64,000 nt of DNA from assembly GCA_002082585.1 (NCBI GenBank), contig CP020563.1, positions 6,690,001-6,754,000 on the forward strand. The letters run 5' to 3'. A program made the translations under genes and the position numbers. Within the stretch, counting starts at the first letter, position 1; every line of letters starts with the position of its first letter. Of the stretch, positions 10,601 through 18,400 are shown in pieces. The notes beneath the pieces were generated by a model. That model was not told the DNA's origin. It ran no database searches and worked only from the letters and a program-made list of their open reading frames with translations. This stretch comes from Kitasatospora albolonga (lineage in GTDB: Bacteria > Actinomycetota > Actinomycetes > Streptomycetales > Streptomycetaceae).

Positions 10601-11560
10601 GATCTTGTCAGCCTCGCGGGAGACGAACTTCTGGTCGTGGATCCGCGATGCCAGCCACAGGATCAGCTCGTCCATGAACAGGACGAGCCCGTCGTAGCCC
10701 AGCGCCTTGGCGTGCGCGGCGATGGTGCCGAGTCCCTTGTCCAGGGAGACGAACCCGTCGGCGTCCTCGGAGGCGTTCCGCGCGAACGAGGGGAACAGGG
10801 TCTGGGTGAGGTCCTGAACCAGACGCGCCCTCAGCTCCTGCGGCGTCGAGGGGCTGTCCAGGTCGAGGCTCTTGGTGTTGTCGTGCTCCTCCTGAGCGGC
10901 GACCGCCTGATCAAGCAGTTCGCTCGTCCAGGCGAAGGAGTCACCCCACTCGTCCTCCAGGCCGTCCCCGGCGTCGGCGAGCTGCTCGATCACCCGAGCA
11001 TCGCCGTTCCGCCGACGCTGCTCGGCGAAGTCCTCGAAGAGCCCGTCGGTCAGATAGACCTGCGGCAACGGGCAGCCGGGATGCAGCTTGCGCACGTGCT
11101 CCACGTACTTGCCCAGCACGCGCTGCTCCAGGGACTTGGAGCCCAGCATGTGGTACGGCACCAGCAGAAACTTGCGATCGTCCGAGTCCAGCCAGGAGTG
11201 CCGGGTCCGCACGGGGTCGAGTTCAGGGCGGGCCCGAGCGGCCGGATTCCGCGACAGCAGCGCGTACAGCACCGCCATGAAGTGCGACTTACCGGAACCG
11301 AACGAACCGTGCAGATAGGCGGCCTTGGACGAGTGGCTGTCCAGCGCCGACTTGATCAGATCGAGGGCCTCGTCGAAGTTCCCGAGCAGCCGGTCGGTGA
11401 CGACGTAGTCCTTGAGTGCGGCCTCGGCCCCCTCGGGGGTAACCGCCTCGTTCAGCTTCAAGACGAAGTCGGAGGTGGACACCGACTCCGGGATGTCGAT
11501 CAACTCGCGCAGCAACGGCCGGTCTTCGGGGCGAGAGTTGTTCCTGCTCATGAACGCCAT
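7658..11560 (-). CDS. pglY: BREX P-loop ATPase PglY
   Basis: A 1300-residue ATPase of the PglY/BrxC type. Walker A HGSFGSGKSH is at about residues 84-93, with a hydrophobic Walker B strand LVLFMDE near residue 293. Length fits the family (about 1200-1300). The C-terminal tail is low-complexity and rich in Ser, Pro and Arg before a final helical segment. The start used is the ATG at 11560, behind a GAGGAGAAG ribosome site; a second ATG three codons later is possible. It lies 26 bp after pglX and overlaps pglZ by 1 nt. PglY is needed for phage exclusion in Pgl systems; its ATP hydrolysis probably drives conformational or DNA-directed work. Confidence 0.93.
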   Translation of the reverse strand: MAFMSRNNSRPEDRPLLRELIDIPESVSTSDFVLKLNEAVTPEGAEAALKDYVVTDRLLGNFDEALDLIKSALDSHSSKAAYLHGSFGSGKSHFMAVLYALLSRNPAARARPELDPVRTRHSWLDSDDRKFLLVPYHMLGSKSLEQRVLGKYVEHVRKLHPGCPLPQVYLTDGLFEDFAEQRRRNGDARVIEQLADAGDGLEDEWGDSFAWTSELLDQAVAAQEEHDNTKSLDLDSPSTPQELRARLVQDLTQTLFPSFARNASEDADGFVSLDKGLGTIAAHAKALGYDGLVLFMDELILWLASRIHDQKFVSREADKITNFVEGADERRAIPVVSFIARQRDLRELVGEEMSGAAEAAVQDTLKFSGGRFDKVVLEDRNLPQIAQARLLKPSSPEAEAKVEAAFAEAKKLGPDVWDTLLGHDKSTTGADETAFRRTYPFPPAFMDTLVHISAALQRSRTGLKLMSQLLVDHRDDWRLGQLVPLGDLYPAIAGGGDKAFSGETSVHFEAADKLYRDKLRPYLLKANQVTEEQVEAFRRRPKNLKDDPQLAARCRDFTGDNRLLQTLLLSALAPSVPALTDLTLARLHALNHGSITTRIAGTEVGRLEHKVKEWAVNFPEIKVTGTGPGAVVRLELTGVDLDAVLANAQVHNNQGNRRAKMRALLKDALGVSDGPGGFDAYDVLSLVWKGTERQVEVVFGNVADSDSLPETTLRPSQDDAWRLVVDFPYDEGEFGPMDDLQRLRSLREKPGGGSRTLAWLPTHLTDASRADFERLVVIDKALADEARFDAEYARSLNADDKERAKGMLQSQLVVLTERVHQALRQAYGLAQKQEGVVDLSFDNHLVAQQDVSDLRPPLGAPLDSAARDLVGKLLAHQYPAHPDLDPEGTGRPVKPAEIKTVFEYVRKAAEDRDGQVEVEAKDRKVMARIAGGLGLGAMREAYYRQSPAWPDHFNAQARRDGVAEPTLVKLSDWSELPERRGLPEPLQRLVAAAYAEMTDRVWVRGGMPIEPAPAPHELKRDYALREQQLPSESDWEEARKRFEPMLGKRAPQLRRGRIVNQFAGQIGQVAGALAQDAGRLVGELEKHRDFLRLSDASPRLVLARRAQELVKEVTEAGIDAKSVVDRLARFGLGDFTPHRFGMSLMSAGKVAGALQNTVWDQLSLADTLGVDGAAVLERVRNAAAGDPGDYPDLPGVLTTAGREVLSLLRSRQTPEQQPQPPAEVPPSSESVDLNTGSAHPQVLPEPGPGAGARAPSRSVARSGGGRTTAARAAAELQEEIAALAAENPNATVEVVWKVVD

Positions 11561-11586
11561 GGTGTGTCTGCTTCTCCTCGCCCTGC

Positions 11587-14500
11587 TCAGTCGGACTCGG
11601 TGCCGGCGGCGGCATCGGTCGTCGTGTCGATGATGGTGTCCGTGTCGGCCGGCTGGGCGGCGGCCTTCGCGCCCGCGCTCTTCTTCGGGGCGGCAGTCTT
11701 CTTCGCCGCGCCGCGTCCGCGAGTGGCGGCCGCCGGGCGCCAGGCGCGCAGCGCGTCGTCCGTCAGCCCGAGCTCACCCTGCTTCGACTGCCGGAAGGCA
11801 AGGATCTCGGCGGCCGGCGAGGCCCCGAACTCCGGGTCGTACTCGCCGTACCACTGCTCCAGCCACGGCTGCAGCTCCAGCAACCCGGCCAGATACGGAA
11901 CGAGTTCGTGCTCACCGAGCCCAGCCTGCTGGATGTACGAGGCGAGCGCGAGTGCCTGCTCCAGGTGATCCCAGCCGGCCCACCCGTACAGCTCCGGCGA
12001 CTGCGCGTTGACCGTGCCGTACGACACGAACCGTTCCTTGGGTACGTCGAGCTTGCCGCGTGCACGCCAGTAACTCGGCTTCAGGAAGTCCGCGGAGGTG
12101 TACTTCGGCGGTACGGGAGTCCGCTCGCGGATCTTTTGCTTGGCTGGCTCGTCGGGCGCCGTGTCCTCTTCGCGCTGGAGGTCCCAGACGTGCTCCCAGT
12201 CGGCGCGCTTCTTCAGCCCGGCGGGCTTGTAACGAAGGGCGGAGATGAAGGGCACGTGCTCCTCGGCGAGCAGCTCCCGCACGGTCTTCGCGAGGTCCTG
12301 CCGGGGTGCGTACAGCTCGGCTACGGAGGCGAAGTCCTCGTCGGCGGACAGGCTTTCGGTGAGGCGGGGGATGGTGGTGACGGTGGGGTTGCCGTTGACG
12401 TCAAACCAGTGGGCCCGGTCCTCGATCCGGTCGAGCAGCCAGGACTTCAGCGCCTTCTGCTTCATCGCATCCCAGCCCTCGGTGGCCCAGCGCCGCTTGT
12501 ACTCGGGGCGCTCGATCATGCCGATGGCCCGGTTGGACTCGATGACGTCGATGCGCTTCTGGACCAGGGCGCGGTAGTCGGCGGGCCAGTGGGTGGGGAT
12601 CTCGGTGATGGGGGTGGACCCGTGCCGCTTGAACCACTCGCCGCTGGCCTCGCCGGCGGCGACGCGGCGGGCGAGCACGATCTCGAAGGCGCGCTCGCCC
12701 AGGGCGAGTTCGGGGACGGCGGAAGCGTCGGGGAGGCGGAGGTCCTCGGAGTGCAGGTTGTAGAGGGAGTAGACCTGCCAGTCGAGTTCCTCTTGGAGGG
12801 CGATCATTCGGGCGCGGGTGGAGGTGTAGTGGGCTTTAGTTTTATGGAGGGCTGGGGCGGTGGGGATTGTTGAGGCCGCGAGGGCGGTGGGGGTTGTTGT
12901 AGAGAGGCGCTGGGCCAGGGTGTCCAGTTCGGTTGCGAGATCGGTGGGGAAACTAGCGGGAATGGGGAACTCGCTGATTTTATTTCCGTTGAATTGATAG
13001 AATTGCTCCCACTGTTCTGCGGCGATGCCGCCTCCAATTCCACCAGCACCCATGTTGTGGCTTACCATGGCGAGCCACATTCCCGCCGTGGAGCTATTGA
13101 GCAGCCCGAGGAGATTTACGTGATCCTCCTCGGTTGCATCCTTCTGTAGCTTGATTACCAGTGCAGACTGCTTGAAGACCTTTTCGCCTCGGTCTAGCAC
13201 GAAATGATTTTGAGTCGCGACGAATGCGTAGGAAATTGACCAAGTGTGACTGTCGGGACTAGACGTTACCTGGTGCCATTCATACCAAGGTCGACCGTCG
13301 GAAAAGTAGGTTCCCTTTGAGAATGTTGCGCGGCTACCTAGTGTGGTGCGTCCGGGCCACATCCACTTATAGGCGGCGGACCTCTCTTTCAATGGGGAAA
13401 GCTTGAATTTTCCGTCCACCTCTTCATACGGGAAGAATGTGTAAGTTTCCTCTGTGTGTGACCAATCGCGCAACTCATCGCCTAGCACCACGGTGCAGCC
13501 GAGCTCCGGCTCGCAGCCTCGCCGAATCCAGCTTTTTCGGGTGGTGAGCATGATGCTGTCCGCATTTGTCTGGCCCGTGTAGCCGATTCGCTGAGCGATC
13601 GTATGGAGCCTTACTCCACTATTCTCAAGCGAAGTCGCGAGCTCCTGGCCGCCGGCGCTGAGAATCCAAGGGTGCTTCGCGAAATTCTCTTCACGCTCTA
13701 GATCGTCAACCGATACCCACTGGCTCGTGGAGCGAGGAGAGTCAATCTGCTCAACAATTGCCCGCCACACCAGTCCTTCCTCTGCCCGCTCCGGTGTCAC
13801 TGGCTCGCCCTGGACGCTTCGCACAGTCCGGATCGTTGGCTGCCGACGTGAACCTTGCAGTGGTCGTCCTACGAGGATCACTGTGGGCGTCCCGTGTCCT
13901 GGGATGTGCGCACCTGATGTGTCGATGACCTCGACAAGTTCGGTCTTGTGCGCAAAGAAATCCTCGATGAGTTTTGCGCCGAATTCTCGCTTCATGAACG
14001 ACCTGGCGGTGATTTGCCCTACCATGCCGTAGCCGTCGGCGTTGTTTCCGCTCCGCTTAGCAAGCTCAAAGAATCGCTGGGCGAAGGGAACGGAAAGTGC
14101 GTACGTGCCAGCGCACGCGTCGTACAGTTCCCGGTATAGCTGGTTAAGTCCCTTGTCCTTGACCGTGATATATGGAGGGTTCCCCACCACCACGTGATAA
14201 CGCCCCTGCTGCAGAATCTCCGGGAACTCGTGCACATCTTCCGTGGCGTACGAGAACTCGGCCAGCGGATCACCAGCACCCTGTTCCTCGTGACCTAGGC
14301 CGAGCTGCAGTTCCAGCTGCCGGTCCTTGATGAGGGAGTCCCCGACCGCGACCTGGATCGGCCAGTCGCCTTTCTTTGCCTCTTCGAACGTCCGAATATT
14401 GCTCGCTGCCATTGCCGCGACCAAAAGGCGGAAACGGGCCACTGCGACCGCGAACGGATTGAGGTCCACCCCATGGACCGAACTCAACGCCGCCCGCACC

Positions 14501-15360
14501 CGCTCATACGGCTCCACCTCGGGCCGCTCCTCAGCCCACATCCGCGTAAGCCGCCGGAACGCGCCCAGTACGAAGTGTCCCGACCCACAAGTCGGGTCAA
14601 TCATCTTCAGCTCTTCGAAGCCAAACTCCCGAATCGCGGGTGTCATCGTCCGGTCAAGGATGAACTCCTCCACGAACTCCGGCGTCTGGAGCAGCGCGTA
14701 CGTCTTTCGGGCCGCCTCGCTCAAGTCCTGGTACAGGTCACCCAGGAACCGGGTGTCCCACCCCGTCGTGCCGTCCTCGCTCAGCGGATCGGTGAAGTCG
14801 TGCACGAGCACGGGGCTGCTGGCGCCACCGGACTCGACCTCCCCTGCGTCCGCGCCCTCGCCAGCCCGCTGCTCCCGCCAGAACGCGAGCAGCGCGCCTG
14901 CCCCATCATGCGACAGCGGAATCTGATACAGCGGATTGTGCTCCCGATCGAAGAGCAACCGCCCCGCCTGCCCAGCCCCCAACTCGGCGAACGCCGTCTC
15001 CAGCCACCCGCGATACGTCGGATCCGGATCCTTCTCCAAGTACTCCTCGTACCGTGCCTGCGCGATTTCCCGCCCCGCCACATCCGGCGCCGTGATGTAC
15101 GGCTCGGCGATCAGCTTGTTGTCCTCGCTGAAGCGGACGAAGACCGTGCCGAGCACCCACGCCACGGCCACCTGCGTGATCCGCTCACCGAGCCAGGCGT
15201 TCCATGTCGCTGCCGTACGGCCCAGCTTCCGGGCCTGGTCGTACTCGCCGCGCAGCCGCGTCCCGACCTCGGGGACAGCCTTGACCTGCTGTTCGAGGTC
15301 GGTCTCTGCCGCCTTGACCTGCTTCTGCAGGTCGGCGAGGAGGCTCTTGCGGTCGATCAC
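11587..15360 (-). CDS. pglX: BREX adenine-specific DNA methyltransferase PglX
   Basis: A 1257-residue N6-adenine methyltransferase. The S-adenosylmethionine motif DPTCGSGHF lies near residue 257 and catalytic motif IV GNPPYI near 390, in the order of the gamma class. GTG start at 15360 with an AGGAG site. PglX gives the system its target sequence and marks host DNA; in S. coelicolor Pgl it was also described as toxic unless balanced by PglZ. About 12.8-14.35 kb, covering motif IV and the presumed target-recognition domain, has low G+C (25 of 60 and 30 of 60 G+C in the lines starting at 12961 and 13141) against over 70% at both gene ends, suggesting recombination. No long homopolymer tract for phase variation was found. 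The lysine/alanine-rich C-terminus is typical of DNA-binding tails. Confidence 0.94.
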   Translation of the reverse strand: MIDRKSLLADLQKQVKAAETDLEQQVKAVPEVGTRLRGEYDQARKLGRTAATWNAWLGERITQVAVAWVLGTVFVRFSEDNKLIAEPYITAPDVAGREIAQARYEEYLEKDPDPTYRGWLETAFAELGAGQAGRLLFDREHNPLYQIPLSHDGAGALLAFWREQRAGEGADAGEVESGGASSPVLVHDFTDPLSEDGTTGWDTRFLGDLYQDLSEAARKTYALLQTPEFVEEFILDRTMTPAIREFGFEELKMIDPTCGSGHFVLGAFRRLTRMWAEERPEVEPYERVRAALSSVHGVDLNPFAVAVARFRLLVAAMAASNIRTFEEAKKGDWPIQVAVGDSLIKDRQLELQLGLGHEEQGAGDPLAEFSYATEDVHEFPEILQQGRYHVVVGNPPYITVKDKGLNQLYRELYDACAGTYALSVPFAQRFFELAKRSGNNADGYGMVGQITARSFMKREFGAKLIEDFFAHKTELVEVIDTSGAHIPGHGTPTVILVGRPLQGSRRQPTIRTVRSVQGEPVTPERAEEGLVWRAIVEQIDSPRSTSQWVSVDDLEREENFAKHPWILSAGGQELATSLENSGVRLHTIAQRIGYTGQTNADSIMLTTRKSWIRRGCEPELGCTVVLGDELRDWSHTEETYTFFPYEEVDGKFKLSPLKERSAAYKWMWPGRTTLGSRATFSKGTYFSDGRPWYEWHQVTSSPDSHTWSISYAFVATQNHFVLDRGEKVFKQSALVIKLQKDATEEDHVNLLGLLNSSTAGMWLAMVSHNMGAGGIGGGIAAEQWEQFYQFNGNKISEFPIPASFPTDLATELDTLAQRLSTTTPTALAASTIPTAPALHKTKAHYTSTRARMIALQEELDWQVYSLYNLHSEDLRLPDASAVPELALGERAFEIVLARRVAAGEASGEWFKRHGSTPITEIPTHWPADYRALVQKRIDVIESNRAIGMIERPEYKRRWATEGWDAMKQKALKSWLLDRIEDRAHWFDVNGNPTVTTIPRLTESLSADEDFASVAELYAPRQDLAKTVRELLAEEHVPFISALRYKPAGLKKRADWEHVWDLQREEDTAPDEPAKQKIRERTPVPPKYTSADFLKPSYWRARGKLDVPKERFVSYGTVNAQSPELYGWAGWDHLEQALALASYIQQAGLGEHELVPYLAGLLELQPWLEQWYGEYDPEFGASPAAEILAFRQSKQGELGLTDDALRAWRPAAATRGRGAAKKTAAPKKSAGAKAAAQPADTDTIIDTTTDAAAGTESD

Positions 15361-15427
15361 GTACGGCTCCTGTGGAGAGTGGGAGAGTGCGGAAGAAGAT
15401 CAAGGAATGACGGTCAGGGAACGAGGG

Positions 15428-18400
15428 TCAGGCGTCAGGCGCGAGGTGTTTGCGGGAGACCCAGGCGTCTGGGACGACGATCCACTCGTCGAACCCTGCC
15501 TGGTAAGGAACACTCTGCCCGGCCAGCCGCGGGGCGCGTGCCGGATCGGACTGTGCGACGAGAAGCCACAGCGGGTTGCCGCCCTGCCGTGCCTCCTCCG
15601 CGAGCCGCCCGAGCAGGTCCAGCGCGTCGTACCGGCCCAGGACCGCGGTGTCAGCGAGGAGCAGCGGGCCACGTGCTTCCGCCAGGCGCTCGCGGAGTCG
15701 CGGCTCGATCCGCCCCCAAGCCTTGTCGGTGCGGATGCGCAGCTGCTGATGAGGGCGGCTGCCCCGTTCGGCGGCGTCCGCCTTGAGGACGGTCTCCCAG
15801 GTGGGACGAGCCGCCTCGCCGACCACGGCGCGGAGCTCCTCCACGAACAGTCCGGTCAGCGACACCGGCCGGGCACCGAACGGCTCGCCGGCCAGTGCTC
15901 GCACCGCCTCCTCGGCCCGCCGCTGCGGAACGGTCAGCACGCGGAAGCCGTCCTGCCGCGCCGAGTGCGTGAGCCGCTGGTCCGCCTTGACCGCCGCGGC
16001 GACTGCCGCGTCCGCGTCGTATTGGGTGGGTGCGGAGCGACGTGCGGCTGAGGCGCCCCAGCTTGCCGAGGTCAGGCCGGCGGTGGCGTCCCCGGACCGG
16101 CGGTCAGGGACGAGGCGCAGGACCCCGTCGTAGCGGGTGGCCAGCTTCAACTCGAAGCCGGCCTCCTTGAGGGCGCGGACGAGGGTGCTGCCCGTGGGCA
16201 GCTCGCGCGGCACCAGCGGATCCGTGCCCAGGTCGGGGAAACGGGTCGTGACCCGCTTGTGCAGGGCGTCCACCGTCAGACCCGGCAGGCGCTCCTCCTC
16301 GACGCCGGGCTGCACGGCGACCACACCGGCCTGGGTGATCCGCAGCGCGCGCACCAGGTCCAGGCCGCGCGGGTAGATCTCCAGGCGGGGGGTGAGCGCG
16401 GCCCGGGTGGAGGCGGCGACCGCGATCTCGGCGGTGCGCCGCTCGTCCCAGCCCAGGTTGCCCGGCGGTCGGCGTACAGCGTCCAGTTCGGTGAGAACCG
16501 TGCTTGCTGTCGGAAGAGACTCGAGCGCCGCGAGCCGATCGGCCCGTGCGCCCAGGTTCAGCGCGTACTCCTGCAAGGCAGGCAGTGAGGGGGTGTCCGG
16601 TCCATCGATGCCCTCCCGGACGTCCAGGGCGATCAGGCCGATCACCGGGTCGGAGCCCTTGGGCATTCGGGCGTGGAAGTAGCGGAAGAGCTGCGGGGAT
16701 TCGTCGTCCCCGCTCTGGCGCTCCACGAGTGCCCGGCTTTCGCGCTCCACCAGGGCCCGCAGAAGGGACAGTGCGAGCGCACGCCGGTCGCGCCGTTCCA
16801 CGTGCTGGGTGCCGCGCCGGGCGATCAGCGCATCGGCGAGTTCGATGACCGGTGCGACCCGTCCGCGCTCGGCGAGGAGCTCCACCAGTTCCTCGCGCAA
16901 CAGCCCGAGGGCGGCATCCTCGTGCCAGCGCTCGCGTGCCTTCTTCACGATCTGCGGGATACGGCCGGCGGTCAAGCCCACGGCTTCGGCGACGTCCCGC
17001 TGGCGCACCCACGCGAGGCCGTCGGGCAGGCGGCCCTCCTCGTCGGGGAGGCGCAGCAGGAGGCGTACGGCTTCGCGCTCCTTGGCGTTGGAACGGGCGT
17101 TGCCGCCGGACGGTCTCGGCACCAGGCGAGCAGCGAGCGCGTCCAGACTCAGGCCACGCAGCACATTCGGGTCGGTGGCACCAGCTGTGGCGACCGCGTC
17201 GGCGGCTGCCCGTTCCAGGGCGCTGCGCTCCTGGTTCGCGGCTTTGAGGGCCGCCGCGCTGAGCGGCGAGGGCGCGGCCTTGCCGAGCCGGAGATTCCAC
17301 TCCTTCTGCCGGCGCTGGATCTCCTCACGGGTGCGCGAACCCATGCCCGGTGCGGTGAGGAACTTCTTGGTCGAATAGTCGAGCACGTCGCCGACGGTGT
17401 TCAGGCCCATCGCGAAGAGCTGCGACTGCGCGGAGACCGTCAGGCCGGCCACCGACAGCGGAGTCTTCCGGTCGGCGCGTTCCGCCTGCTGATCGCGGAT
17501 CTGCTCGGCGGAGACATCGTCGTCCTCGCGCCCGATCCGGGGCTCGGCCACGGGATCGGCGATCGCCGCGTCGGCACCGCTCTTCGAGCTGCGGCCCGGC
17601 TTCTCACTGTGCCCGGAGCTGGGCGCGGTCGTGCGCTGCGCGTCGAGGAAGATGCGTTGCCAGGCACGCTCCATCGGCTTCAGGTCCGAGAAGCGGTCCT
17701 TCACGTCCCGGGCCAGGGCCTTGCGGAAGAACGCCACCAGGCCGTCGCGGATGGCCGGTTCGAAGGCGTCAGCCGCGAGCTGCGGATACGGCCACTCCTT
17801 CGGGTCCGTCTGCCGCGCCGTGACCGAGCCGTCGCCCCAGCGGGGCAGTTCGTTCGACGCCATCTCGTGCAGCGTCACGGCCAGTGCGTACCGCTCGGCA
17901 TGTGCGTCGTACGAGCCGCGCGTGATGATCCCGACGAAGGGGTCGAGGTAGCCCTCGGTGCCGGCCTCGATCTCCTTCGCCGGATACCCGGCCAGTGAGA
18001 AGTCGATCAGCACCAGCTGGCGGGTGCCGTTGGGGCGGATCCGGATCGCGATGTTGTCCGGCTTCAGGTCCCGGTGCCAGATCCCCTCGGCCTCCAGGTG
18101 CTCCACCGCTCCGAACAGGTACTTCCCGTACGCCTCCAGCTGGTCCATGCCCAGGCGGCCGTTGTCCCGCAGCTGGCGAGCCACGGTGTCCTCACGGCGG
18201 CGCGGCCCCTTGTCGGCGCTCGTGTCCTGGTCCTTCAGCTCCCGGCTGTCGCCGACGTAGTCCAGGACCAGAACCCGGCGCCCGGCCAGGGTGAGCGGCT
18301 CCCGCTCGTACAGCGCGATGATGCTGGAATCCCGGTGGATCCGGCCCAGGACTTCCGCCTCACGATCCAGGACCGTGTGCTTCGCCTCGCTCAGGGCGAC

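Noticed and set aside
8147..11968. 1273-codon open frame on the plus strand opposite pglY and pglX
   Set aside because: Shadow of G+C-rich genes on the other strand; Val/Gly/Leu/Arg-rich without motifs, while both minus-strand genes have full family motifs.
11587..15360. Phase-variable homopolymer tract in pglX
   Set aside because: I looked for long G or C runs because pgl phase variation is known in S. coelicolor, but found none longer than about five or six bases.
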